23,134 bases of DNA, taken from NCBI GenBank assembly GCA_038210415.1, contig JBBQWS010000050.1, positions 1 through 23,134 on the forward strand, given 5' to 3'. The notes beneath the pieces were generated by a model. It searched no databases. It had not been told where the DNA came from and worked only from the letters and a program-made list of their open reading frames with translations. Each line of letters begins with the position of its first letter. Position 1 is the first letter of the stretch. The stretch is from JBBQWS01 sp038210415 (GTDB lineage Bacteria > Actinomycetota > Actinomycetes > Prado026). Below, one piece after another: positions 15,101 to 22,738 of this stretch. A program made the position numbers and the translations under genes.

Positions 15101-15306
15101 GTGAACGTGAGCCCCAGCACCTGCTCCGGGCGGACCTGGCCCGACACCACCAGCCAGACCACCCGCGCGGCCATCACCGTGGTCTTGCCGGAGCCGGCAC
15201 CGGCGATGACGACCCCCGGCTCCAGCGGAGCGGTGGCCGCCGCGAGCTGCTCGGCGGTGAACGGGACACCGAGCAGGTCGCGGAGCACCTCGGGCTGGCA
15301 GGTCAT
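12121..15306 (-). CDS. adnB: AdnB-type helicase-nuclease subunit
   Basis: This 1061-aa protein combines an N-terminal UvrD-like motor and a C-terminal RecB-like nuclease. The motor has the Q region FTAEQ, Walker A AGAGSGKT (35-42), Walker B LLDEYQDTS and a motif VI near YVAVTRAKSLL. The nuclease has H911, D981 (GRIDAV), D999 and K1001 (VIDWKTG) and Q1011 (QLAVY), all intact. No iron-sulfur cysteines flank the nuclease, unlike the partner subunit. AdnAB is the actinobacterial helicase-nuclease that resects double-strand breaks, replacing RecBCD/AddAB in that role. ATG 15306 overlaps the adnA stop as ATGA, so the two are translationally coupled. Length agrees with mycobacterial AdnB (about 1100 aa). 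Confidence 0.92.
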   Translation of the reverse strand: MTCQPEVLRDLLGVPFTAEQLAAATAPLEPGVVIAGAGSGKTTVMAARVVWLVVSGQVRPEQVLGLTFTNKAAAELAGRIRLALSQAGVGAAAGAGSGPVEPGAGDEEPVGEPTVATYHAYAGRLLREHGLWIGVEPSARLLADATRFQVAERAIRRAPGPYVALDKGVSSLVGDVVCLDGELNEHLVEIDALLAADRGISAMVRAAVKPTAAAVKVGGTAVQRSELADLVRVVRADKERLGVLDFGDQLALAARLVHEHPAVGVAEREHFRVVLLDEYQDTSVAQVRLLTDLFGEGHPVTAVGDPFQAIYGWRGASVRGIGDFPTTFRRLDGSPAPRYGLAQNNRSGERLLDLANALAEPLRARHPEVLALTPRPDATGQGGTRCALFETSAEEVEWVADGIAAEVGAGRPPGDIAVLVRVRSDFAQYHEALVARGVPVEVVGLGGLLALPEIGDLVAMLQVVDDATANPALVRLLAGPRWRIGPRDLALLGRRAAELVRGGNLDEPVDSIEHLLDEAVAGTDPTEVVSLSDALERPGHLAYSAEAPDRFRRFAAEIRELRRMLGAPLLDLLHRVVSVSGLDVEVGAAPYGPKTRRSEALSTFLDVAASFADLDGDPSVRAFLSYLRAADEFERGLETAAPTASDSVKLLTVHKAKGLEWPVVVLPDLTADVFPTNRGRSRWTTSASTLPFPLRGDAADFPDLTGVTSGDLKAFDAQMRAADQVEELRLAYVAVTRAKSLLVASSHWWGPSQKKKRGPSPYLRTIKEHCDAGHGAVSVWTPEPDLDENPTLSRKAVPAWPVALAPEPLTERRRAAEWVGAAMTRSAEATASPGLTALEEAEVAGWDRDLSALLDEARRAHHKDLDVPLPDSMSASAVVRLAKDPDGLARDLARPMPRPPAPAATRGTRFHSWVESLFGERPLLDRTDLVGAADDDLVPDDSLTGLQAAFLAGPYAARAPHRIEAAFQLVLDGRVIRGRIDAVYRDVDSTGHERYDVIDWKTGRQQADPLQLAVYRAAWARIAHVPEADVRAGFYYVAAGEVAWHDELPGAVELAALLGGA

Positions 15307-18300
15307 GACACCACCTGCCGACCCTGGTCCTGGGTGGGGCAGCTGACCTTGTGGACACAGAACCGGCAGCTGTCGCCCGGAGTCGGCGCGAAGTCCTCGG
15401 CCGCGAGGCGACCCACCGCCGTCTCGAGCACCTCGTCGACCCAGGTCGGCGCGCCATCGGGCAGGGCCTCCTGCGGCTGTACCTTCGGCAGACCGTCCGC
15501 CTTGCCCGCGATGGACAGCTGGACGAGCTCGGCGCCGGCGCCACGGTCGTGGCCCTCGATCGCCCCGGCGCGGACGGCCAGCTGGTAGACGCCGAGCTGG
15601 ACATGCCGGTCGACCGACGGTCCGGTCGGGGCGTTCTTCCCGGTCTTGAGGTCGACGACGTGGATGAACCCCTCGACGTCGACCTCGGCCCGGTCGATGC
15701 TGCCCCGCAAGGTCACGTCGCGCCCGGCGACGGTGAGCTCGATGGCGAACGGCAACTCGCTGCCGAGGACGGTGCGACCGCGCTCCATTGTGTGCCAGAC
15801 CAGAAAACGCGCCAGGGCGGACGCCGCCCGGGCGCGTTCGTTCGCCGACTTCCAGCTGGCCTCGAAGGCGAGCTGGCCCCAGACGGTGTCGACGAGGGCA
15901 AGCAGGGCCTCGAGGTCGGGCGGGGTCTGGCTCCGCGTGACGTCATGGGCGAGCGCGTGGACCACGGACCCGAAACCGAGCGCGGTACCGCGGGCACCCT
16001 GGGCGCGCACCTCGTGCTCGAGGAACCAGCGCAACGGGCACTCGGCCAGCGCCGCCAGGCTCGAGCCGGACAGCCGGAGCGGGAGCGCCGGGTCGTACAA
16101 CGACGTGCCCGGGTCGGTGAGCTCGGCCACGCCCCACCACCGGCTCGGGTCGGCCGCGGGCACCAAGGCGGTGTCGCCCACCCGCGCCGTCGCGAGGGTG
16201 GCCAACCGCGTGGCGGCCGCCCGGCGCACGGGCTCCGAGCGCCCTGCGTCGGCGGACACGGCCCGCAGCTCGGCCACCAGTGCGGGCAGGGTGAGCGGAC
16301 GTCGCGCCCGGTCGCGCACGACCACCACCGGCACCCCCAGCTCGGTGAGGAACCGGGACGGCCGGACGCCGTCGTCCTCGGCGGAATCGACCGCCGTGAC
16401 GACGAGCCGCCGACGAGCCCGCGTCACCGCGACGTAGAACAGCCGGCGCTCCTCGGCGAGCCGAGCCGACGCCGGGGCGGGGGGCACCGCACCCGCAGTG
16501 GTCAGCCGGTCGGGCTGGAGCAGCGACCCGCGGTGCCGCAGGTCGGGCCAGCCGTCCTCCTGCACGTCGACGACGACCACGACCTGCCACTCGAGGCCTT
16601 TGCTGCGATGGGCTGTGAGGACGCGGACGCCCTCGCCCTGGGCGCCCTGCTCGGACAAGGTGTCGGCCGGGATCTGCTGAGCCTGTAGCTCGTCGAGGAA
16701 CGCGCCCAGCCCGCGCCGCTCGAGCCGGTCGGACGACCGAGCGGCCAGGTCGAAGAGCGCCACGGCCACGTCCAGGTCGCGGTCGGCAGACCGGCCGACC
16801 GGACCCCCCGCCGCCGCCGCACGTTCGAGCCGGGTCGGCCAGCTCGTGCCGGTCCACAGCGTCCAGAGCAGCTCGTGCGTGGTGGCCCCGGCGGCGAGCT
16901 GGGCCCGGGCCCGCGCGAGCAGAGCACCCAACCGGGAGGCCGGGCCGGCGTCGCGCTCGTCGGCGGCGACCAGCCGCTCGGGCTCGGCCACGGCCTCGCG
17001 GATCAGCTCCTCGGACAGCCGGGGGTAGCGGCCGCGCGGGAGGTCGGTCGTGACCGAGGCCACCCGCTCCTCCTCGCGCAGCCCGCGACCCAACCGTCGC
17101 AGGCTCGCGACGTCCGCGCCGCCGAGCGGCGACAGCAGCAGGGCCCGGGCCGCGTCGGCCGTGAGCTCGGCCGGGTCGGCCACGACCCGCAACGCGAGGA
17201 GCAGCGGCGCGATCGCCGGCTCCGCCGACAGCGGGAGGTCGTCGCCGGCCACCTGCAGGGGGACACCGCTGGCGCCGAGCAGCCGGCGCACGCCCGGGAT
17301 CGACGACGCGCCCGAGCGCACGAGCACCGCCATCTGCGACCAAGGGGTGCCGTCATCGAGGTGCTCGCGGCGGAGCAGGTCGGCCACTGCGTCGAGCTGC
17401 TGGCCGGGCGACGAGAACGTGAGCACCTCGACCGACCCGGGGTCGAGGTCGGGACCAGCCACCAGCGCGCGGTGCTCCCGCAGCGCCCCAGCCAGCCCAG
17501 CCCCGGCCAGCGGCATCCGGGCCGCTAGCGACCTGGACGCCTCGAGCAGCGCCGAGCCGGCCCGGCGCGAGACCTGAAGGGTGAGGACGGAGGCGGGTGA
17601 GCCGTCCGCCCGCGGGAACCGGTCGCGGAACTCAAGCAGCCCTCGGACCTCGGCGCCCCGGAATGCGTAGATCGACTGGTCGGGGTCGCCGACGGCCACG
17701 AGGTCGCGTCCGTCGCCGGCGATGGCCCGGAGCAGCCGCTCCTGAGCCGGGTCGGTGTCCTGGTACTCGTCGACGACGACGAGGTCGAAGCGGGCCCGCA
17801 AGGCCTCGCGCCCCGGCCCGGACTCGGCGTGGACGACCGCACGGTGCACCAGCTCGGAGTAGTCGAGCAGCCCCTGCGCGTCGAGGACGTTGAGGTACTC
17901 GCCGAGGAAGTCGGCCGCGGCCGCCCAGTCGACCCGGGCCTCGCCGGACCCGCCCGGCAACGACAGCCGGCGCAGCTCGGCGGGCTCCAGCCCAAGGCCG
18001 CGGGCCCGGGCGAGCAGGACCCGGACCTCGTCGGCGAACCCGCGGGTGGGCAGCGCCGCGCGCAGCTCGGGCGGCCAGCCGACCGTGCCCTCGGCCACGT
18101 CACCGGCCAGGAGGTCACGCACGACGACGTCCTGCTCAGGCCCGGACAGCAGCCGCAGCGGGCGACCGATGTCGTCGGCCGCCTGCGCGTCACCGCTGAG
18201 GGCGTACGCGAAGGCATGGAAAGTCCAGGCGCTCTGGGCCATGACCGTGCGACCGAGCCGCGCGGCGATGCGGTCGCGCAGCTCCGCGGCCGCCTTGCGG

Positions 18301-18551
18301 CTGAAGGTCAGCGTGAGGATGCGCTCGGGGTCGGTGCCGGCCGCGACCCGGGCCAGCACCGCCTCGACGAGCGTCGTCGTCTTACCGGTGCCGGGGCCGG
18401 CGAGCACCAGCAGCGGGCCGTGGCCAGCGGCCGCGACACGGTCGACGACGGCCTGCTGGGCGAGGTCGAGGACCGGAGGCCCGGCAACCCGGGCCGGAAT
18501 GCGGACGAGCCGGTACGCCGGGCGTTCGCGGTGTTCCCCCGGGCGGCTCAT
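15303..18551 (-). CDS. adnA: AdnA-type helicase-nuclease subunit with Fe-S staple
   Basis: This is a 1082-aa partner of AdnB with the same architecture: Walker A AGPGTGKT (51-58), VVVDEYQDTDPAQ, and a C-terminal RecB-like nuclease with H865 (GSVVHALA), D953 (GSIDRAE), D967 and K969 (VVDLKTGK) and Q985 (QLGVYQLA). The nuclease is bracketed by cysteines C838 and C1062-x2-C1065-x5-C1071, the pattern of the [4Fe-4S] staple known from AddB-type nucleases. Both ATPase motifs look intact. ATG 18551 is chosen because homologous sequence begins near RPAYRLVRIP; the frame runs on 84 nt into the upstream gene. It starts 19 nt after the ATL-like gene and overlaps adnB by 4 nt, giving a three-gene operon. 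Confidence 0.92.
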   Translation of the reverse strand: MSRPGEHRERPAYRLVRIPARVAGPPVLDLAQQAVVDRVAAAGHGPLLVLAGPGTGKTTTLVEAVLARVAAGTDPERILTLTFSRKAAAELRDRIAARLGRTVMAQSAWTFHAFAYALSGDAQAADDIGRPLRLLSGPEQDVVVRDLLAGDVAEGTVGWPPELRAALPTRGFADEVRVLLARARGLGLEPAELRRLSLPGGSGEARVDWAAAADFLGEYLNVLDAQGLLDYSELVHRAVVHAESGPGREALRARFDLVVVDEYQDTDPAQERLLRAIAGDGRDLVAVGDPDQSIYAFRGAEVRGLLEFRDRFPRADGSPASVLTLQVSRRAGSALLEASRSLAARMPLAGAGLAGALREHRALVAGPDLDPGSVEVLTFSSPGQQLDAVADLLRREHLDDGTPWSQMAVLVRSGASSIPGVRRLLGASGVPLQVAGDDLPLSAEPAIAPLLLALRVVADPAELTADAARALLLSPLGGADVASLRRLGRGLREEERVASVTTDLPRGRYPRLSEELIREAVAEPERLVAADERDAGPASRLGALLARARAQLAAGATTHELLWTLWTGTSWPTRLERAAAAGGPVGRSADRDLDVAVALFDLAARSSDRLERRGLGAFLDELQAQQIPADTLSEQGAQGEGVRVLTAHRSKGLEWQVVVVVDVQEDGWPDLRHRGSLLQPDRLTTAGAVPPAPASARLAEERRLFYVAVTRARRRLVVTAVDSAEDDGVRPSRFLTELGVPVVVVRDRARRPLTLPALVAELRAVSADAGRSEPVRRAAATRLATLATARVGDTALVPAADPSRWWGVAELTDPGTSLYDPALPLRLSGSSLAALAECPLRWFLEHEVRAQGARGTALGFGSVVHALAHDVTRSQTPPDLEALLALVDTVWGQLAFEASWKSANERARAASALARFLVWHTMERGRTVLGSELPFAIELTVAGRDVTLRGSIDRAEVDVEGFIHVVDLKTGKNAPTGPSVDRHVQLGVYQLAVRAGAIEGHDRGAGAELVQLSIAGKADGLPKVQPQEALPDGAPTWVDEVLETAVGRLAAEDFAPTPGDSCRFCVHKVSCPTQDQGRQVVS

Positions 18552-18570
18552 GACGACATCCCACCACGGG

Positions 18571-18921
18571 TCACCGACAGCCCGGCGCCGCCCAGCGCCC
18601 TCTCCGCAGATCGACTCGGCGCCCGTCCGGCACAAGCGGCGCGCCCTCGGCCCGCAACAGGCGCAAGGCCTCGATCTCGTGGCCAGCGGCCGGTTCGCCG
18701 CTGGCCCGGACCACCCGCCACCACGGCACGGCCCCGCCCCAGAGTGCCATCACGCGACCCACCTGACGCGGGCCGGCCTCGTCGAGCAGGCCGGCCACGT
18801 CGCCGTAGGTGAGCACGTGGCCGGACGGGATCCGTTCCACCAGGTCGAGCACCCGCTCGGCGTACGGCGTGGGCAGACCCTCACGGCGGTCGGGGCGCGG
18901 CGTGGACACACGAGGGATCAT
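18571..18921 (-). CDS. Alkyltransferase-like (ATL/MGMT-family) DNA lesion-binding protein
   Basis: This 116-aa protein matches the DNA-binding C-terminal domain of O6-alkylguanine-DNA alkyltransferase: VLDLVERIPSGHVLTYGDVA, then PRQVGRVM with the arginine finger (R52). The active-site segment reads V-P-W-W-R-V-V (65-71), so the acceptor cysteine of PCHR is tryptophan and the histidine is also tryptophan. It therefore cannot take an alkyl group and should act as an ATL, flipping out alkylated guanine and flagging it for nucleotide-excision repair. A related gene lies beside adnA in M. tuberculosis (Rv3204, from memory). The start is uncertain: ATG 18921 leaves only 26 bp to the divergent gene, and GTG 18909 is an alternative. 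Confidence 0.88.
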   Translation of the reverse strand: MIPRVSTPRPDRREGLPTPYAERVLDLVERIPSGHVLTYGDVAGLLDEAGPRQVGRVMALWGGAVPWWRVVRASGEPAAGHEIEALRLLRAEGAPLVPDGRRVDLRRGRWAAPGCR

Positions 18922-18935
18922 CGCAGCCGAGGTGC

Positions 18936-18941
18936 CAGACT
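18936..18941 (+). promoter_or_regulatory. Possible leaderless -10 (CAGACT)
   Basis: CAGACT ends 6 nt before the GTG at 18948, within the 26-bp gap to the divergent ATL gene. It matches the (T/C)A-N3-T pattern found at other starts here. A -35 would fall inside the ATL coding sequence. Confidence 0.4.
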
Positions 18942-18947
18942 CCCGGG

Positions 18948-21386
18948 GTGACCGTGCAGCCGGGCGAGACGACGAGCGCGGGGGGCGTGGTCGTCGTCGA
19001 GCCGCGGCTGCCCCAGCGCGCGCGCCGCCCGGCCGATCTGGTCCGGCTGGCCGTCAGCCTGCTCCTGCTGGCGCTCCCCCTCGTGCTCGCCAGCTACGCA
19101 CTGCGTACCACCGGCGGGCTCGAGCAGGATCTCGTCAAGTCGACAACCGGGCTGCCCAAGCTCGCGCTCAAGGTGGTGACGTTCGCCGCGGGAGTCGGGG
19201 TGCTGGCGCTGCCGCTCGGGCTCAGCCTCGACCTGGTCCTGCGTCGCCGCACCTGGCAGCTGCTCGACGCCTTCGTCGCGGCCATGGTCGGGGGCTTCGT
19301 CGCGTTCGGGTTCCGCACCTGGCTCCTGCACGCCGAACCTGGCCGGCTGCTGAACGTCCTGACCAAGGAGGTCAACCCGTTCACCGGCGGGCGGTCGGCG
19401 CCGGTCCAGGTCTTCCTCGTCGCCATCGTCGCCTTCCTGACCCTCTGCCAGCTCTCGGGCCGGCGGATCTGGGAGTCCCTGGCCGCGCTGTCCGTCGGGT
19501 CCGTCGCCATCTTCGGCGTCGTCTCGGGCGCCGTCACCGCGATGTCGATCATCTTCTCGCTGTCGCTCGGCTGGACCGTCGGGCTCGGCCTCCGGTACGC
19601 GATCGGCGCCGGCAGCACGCGTCCGCCCGGAACCGAGATCGCCGACGCCCTGCTCCGGTTGGGGATCCCGGTACGCACCCTGCGGCGGATCTTCGAGGAC
19701 AGCGTCGAGCCCCGGCGATACATCGGGCGGCTCGACGACGACTCCGAGATCCGGGTCAACGTCCTGGACCGCGACACGTACGGGTCCGCCGCGCTCTACC
19801 GCCTCTGGCGGCGGCTCCGGCTACGCGGCCCCGCGACCCGGCGCTCGTTCCTCACCGTGCGCAGCGCCATCGACCACGAGGCGCTGCTCGCCCTTGCCAC
19901 GGCGGACGCCGGAGTCGTGACCCCGAAGCTGCTGGCCGTCGCCGAGGTCGGTCTCGATGCGGCGCTCGTCGCCTACGCCGACGTGCCGGGTACGTCGATG
20001 CAGGCACTCACAGCCGCTGCGGCGACGCCGGACGGACCCAAGGACCTCCTGAGCGACGACCAGCTTCGCGGGCTGTGGGAGGCACTGCGAGGGCTGCAGG
20101 CCCGGCAGATCGCGCACCGCGGTCTGACGCCGGAGAACATCCTGTTCGCCGACGACGGGCGCGTGGTTCTGCTCGGCATGAGCACCGGTGAGGTCGCAGC
20201 CGGCGACCTCCCGCTGCGACTGGACACCGCCCAGCTGCTCACGACGGTCGCCCTGCGCACCGGAGCCGAGCGGGCGGTCCGTACGGCCGACCAGGTGCTC
20301 GGTCCGGAGCCGCTGGTCGACGCGCTCCCGTTCCTGCAGGGTATCGTCCTGGCCCGGTCGACCCGCGCCGAGCTGCGCCAGCACAAGGGCCTGCTCCACG
20401 ACGTGCGCGACCAGGTGATCGCCGTGACGCCGGCCCAGGGCGAGGTCGAGGAGGCCAAGCTCGAGCGGCTCTCGCTGCGCACCGCCGTCGCCGTCGTCGG
20501 CGGCAGCGTCGCTGCGTATGTCCTGCTCACCCAGCTGACCCAGTTCGACCTCGGCGACGTCGTGTCCAAGGCCGACTGGCGCTGGGCGGTCGTCGCGCTC
20601 GTCGCATCGTTCCTGACCTACCTCGGTGCCGCGATGACGACCACCGGATTCGTCTCGCAGAAGGTGAGCTTCGTCCGGGCGACGCTCACCCAGTTCGCCG
20701 TGTCGTTCACCGGGCTCGTGGCACCGACCGCAGTCGGCACCGTCGCGCTGAACGTCCGGTTCCTGCAGTGCGCGGGCGTCGACCCGGCAGTCGCCGTCAG
20801 CAGCGTCGGGCTCGTCCAGCTCGGCATGTTCGTGAGCCACATCGTGCTGCTGGTGCTGTTCGGCGTGCTGGCCGGCACCAGCACCGACGCCTCGTTCGCT
20901 CCGCCGCAGGGCGCCGTCATCGGCTTCTTGGTCGTCGTCGTCGTCGGCCTCATCGGGCTGTCGCTGCCCGCCGGCCGCCGGCTCGTCCAGTCGCGGCTGC
21001 GGCCCCTCGTCGGTCAGGTCGTGCCGCGGCTCGTCGCGGTGTTCCAGCAACCGTCGAAGCTGCTCACGGGGCTCGGCGGCGCCGTGCTCCTCAACGTCGC
21101 GTACATCGCCGCTCTGGACGCTTCGGTCCTGGCATTCGGCGGCCACCTGTCGCTGCCCGCCGTGGCCGTCGTCTACCTCGCCGGCTCGGTCGTCGGGTCC
21201 GCCGTGCCCACCCCGGGCGGGCTCGGCGGCGTCGAGGCGGCGCTCTCGGCGGGGCTGACTGCGGCCGGGCTCGAGTACTCCGTCGCGCTGTCCGCCGTGC
21301 TGCTGTTCCGGCTCGTGACCTTCTGGATCCCCATCCCGATCGGCTGGGGCGCCATCAACTACCTGCAGCGCAAGGGCGCGCTCTAG
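18948..21386 (+). CDS. Integral membrane protein: pseudokinase-like domain fused to a flippase-like (LPG synthase TM) domain
   Basis: This 812-aa protein has three parts. Residues 30-220 contain about five or six hydrophobic helices. Residues about 255-495 resemble a protein-kinase/ABC1-like fold, but the usual catalytic residues are lost: the beta-3 lysine position reads RVNVL, the HRD motif is H390-R-G392, and DFG is L-G-M (409-411); LDTAQLL matches a C-lobe helix. Residues 505-812 form a polytopic membrane domain of the lysylphosphatidylglycerol-synthase TM / UPF0104 'flippase-like' family, with PTPGGLGGVEAAL near the end. The fusion suggests a lipid or glycolipid translocation role controlled by a ligand-binding pseudokinase, which is inference. 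GTG 18948 has no Shine-Dalgarno. The C-terminus looks natural. Confidence 0.8.
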   Translation: MTVQPGETTSAGGVVVVEPRLPQRARRPADLVRLAVSLLLLALPLVLASYALRTTGGLEQDLVKSTTGLPKLALKVVTFAAGVGVLALPLGLSLDLVLRRRTWQLLDAFVAAMVGGFVAFGFRTWLLHAEPGRLLNVLTKEVNPFTGGRSAPVQVFLVAIVAFLTLCQLSGRRIWESLAALSVGSVAIFGVVSGAVTAMSIIFSLSLGWTVGLGLRYAIGAGSTRPPGTEIADALLRLGIPVRTLRRIFEDSVEPRRYIGRLDDDSEIRVNVLDRDTYGSAALYRLWRRLRLRGPATRRSFLTVRSAIDHEALLALATADAGVVTPKLLAVAEVGLDAALVAYADVPGTSMQALTAAAATPDGPKDLLSDDQLRGLWEALRGLQARQIAHRGLTPENILFADDGRVVLLGMSTGEVAAGDLPLRLDTAQLLTTVALRTGAERAVRTADQVLGPEPLVDALPFLQGIVLARSTRAELRQHKGLLHDVRDQVIAVTPAQGEVEEAKLERLSLRTAVAVVGGSVAAYVLLTQLTQFDLGDVVSKADWRWAVVALVASFLTYLGAAMTTTGFVSQKVSFVRATLTQFAVSFTGLVAPTAVGTVALNVRFLQCAGVDPAVAVSSVGLVQLGMFVSHIVLLVLFGVLAGTSTDASFAPPQGAVIGFLVVVVVGLIGLSLPAGRRLVQSRLRPLVGQVVPRLVAVFQQPSKLLTGLGGAVLLNVAYIAALDASVLAFGGHLSLPAVAVVYLAGSVVGSAVPTPGGLGGVEAALSAGLTAAGLEYSVALSAVLLFRLVTFWIPIPIGWGAINYLQRKGAL

Positions 21387-21395
21387 GCGGCTTCG

Positions 21396-21416
21396 GAGGC
21401 GCTCGCTGAGCGCTTC
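21396..21416 (+). terminator. Hairpin after the flippase-like gene
   Basis: GAGGCGCT (21396-21403) pairs with AGCGCTTC (21409-21416), 8 bp including one G-U, around a 5-nt loop. It lies 10 nt after the stop codon. No U-run follows. Confidence 0.55.
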
Positions 21417-21569
21417 ACCCCCGCTGAGGGGCCGCTCATGCTTTGGGCGGCGTCCCGGGGGGGAATTGACCCCGCTCCTCGGGGTGAAGCGGGGCGGGGT
21501 GCCCGTTCGACCCGAGTCGCAGCCCTCGGTGAGTGCCGCCAAAACTCGGCCTATCGGTTCCCCTCTGTG
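21417..21569. other. Non-coding stretch between the flippase-like gene and the transposase
   Basis: No credible gene is visible. A G/C-rich structured block lies at 21470-21494, where CCCCGCT pairs with AGCGGGG; an alternative 5-bp stem uses ACCCC and GGGGT within it. A run of seven G's occurs at 21457-21463. The IS110 right end must lie somewhere in this interval, probably close to the transposase stop because right ends are short in this family, but I cannot place it to the base. Confidence 0.5.
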
Positions 21570-22733
21570 TCAAGAGGCGGCTTTCGCGAGGCGTGTGGTC
21601 GGCGTAGCCTCGGTCGCGAACCCGGGTTGTGGCTTGTCCGAAGTGTTGGCTTTGGGGATCTGGTCAACCGCGCTGGCTGTGAGTGTCGCCCCCATCTGCC
21701 CTCCCGGGTTCGCCCTTGCCCGGTCCTCGACCAGGGTGCGGAACACGACGTCGGACAGGCGCCGTTTGAGGCAGCGCAGTGATCCCTTCTTGCCCTTGCC
21801 GGCGGCGAGCTTGCGTTCGTAGTAGGCCTTGCCGCGAGGGTCGTAGCGCTTGTTGGACAGGGCGATGACGTGCAGGGCGTTGTTCAGTCGCCGGTTGCCG
21901 GCGCGGGATAGTCGGTGGCGCACGACGTCGCCGCTGGACACTTCCAGGGGTGCGGTTCCGGTGTAGCTGGCGAACCGGTCCGCGGTGGTGAACCGGGCGA
22001 CGTCGCCGACCTCCCCGAGGATCGCGGCGGCGGTGACCGGGCCCACGCCGACGATGTCGGTCAGGGTCGTCGCGGATGCTTTCACGGCTTCGGTGATGCG
22101 CTTGTCGACGGCGTCGAGCTTGCGGTCCAGGACGGCCACGTCATCGATGAGGTCGGCCGCGAGCTGGCGTCGGGCCTTGCCCGCGGCGTCGCGGGGACGC
22201 ACGGTCGCGAGCAGGGCCTTGGCCTTGTCCGCGGTCAACTTCTTGCGCGCCCCAGCGGGAATCAGCTGCATGAGGGCCTGGTGCAGCCGGTTGACCCCCT
22301 GAGTCCGGGACTGGACCAGGTCCCGGCGCCGCTGCGACAGCAGCCGCATCACGACCGCCTCGTCATCGACGGTGACCTCACGCAGACCCGCGGTACGCAG
22401 ACCTACGACCGCGACAGCGTGCGCGTCGGTCGGGTCGTTCTTGCGGCCATGCCCGGTGTCGATCGCCCGGACCCGGGTCGACAGCTTCGACGGGACGTCG
22501 ACCACGCGCTCACCGTCGGCGACCAGTCGCTGGGCCAGGCCCAGACCGACACCGGTCGCGCCTTCCACTGCCCATTTCCGCTGGGGCCACCGCTTCACAA
22601 GCGCGACCATCCTCCGGTAGTCCTCACGCGTGTTCTCAAACCGCGCCGTCAACAACACCGTGTCCGCAGCGTCGATCACCTCGATCGTGTTGGACCGCTT
22701 CGCCGGATCGACACCAATCACCACAGCCGCCAT
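21570..22733 (-). CDS. IS110-family DEDD/serine transposase (RNA-guided recombinase family)
   Basis: This 387-aa transposase has an N-terminal RuvC-like DEDD domain with VIGVD9, E57 (WAVEGATG), D100 and D103 (RKNDPTDAHAVA). It ends in a C-terminal Tnp domain with the helix-hairpin-helix-like IVGVGPVTAAAILGEVGD and the catalytic-serine region P-L-E-V-S-S-G (S266/S267) followed by HRLSRAGNRRLNNALH. All catalytic residues of both domains are present. Members of this family are guided by an element-encoded bridge RNA that pairs with target and donor DNA. ATG 22733 has AGGAG 7 nt upstream. The tail after residue 345 is low-complexity and not typical of the core family. Activity is likely but untested. 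Confidence 0.93.
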   Translation of the reverse strand: MAAVVIGVDPAKRSNTIEVIDAADTVLLTARFENTREDYRRMVALVKRWPQRKWAVEGATGVGLGLAQRLVADGERVVDVPSKLSTRVRAIDTGHGRKNDPTDAHAVAVVGLRTAGLREVTVDDEAVVMRLLSQRRRDLVQSRTQGVNRLHQALMQLIPAGARKKLTADKAKALLATVRPRDAAGKARRQLAADLIDDVAVLDRKLDAVDKRITEAVKASATTLTDIVGVGPVTAAAILGEVGDVARFTTADRFASYTGTAPLEVSSGDVVRHRLSRAGNRRLNNALHVIALSNKRYDPRGKAYYERKLAAGKGKKGSLRCLKRRLSDVVFRTLVEDRARANPGGQMGATLTASAVDQIPKANTSDKPQPGFATEATPTTRLAKAAS

Positions 22734-22738
22734 GCCCG

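Noticed and set aside
12985..15588. Very long plus-strand open frame (over 800 codons) opposite adnB
   Set aside because: It is the antisense shadow of a clear helicase-nuclease gene; composition is R/G/D/H-rich low complexity with no motif. Long antisense frames are expected at this GC content.
19821..21542. Minus-strand frame of about 570 codons opposite the flippase-like gene
   Set aside because: Low-complexity E/R/D/G-rich translation typical of the reverse strand of hydrophobic GC-rich genes; no start signal or motif.
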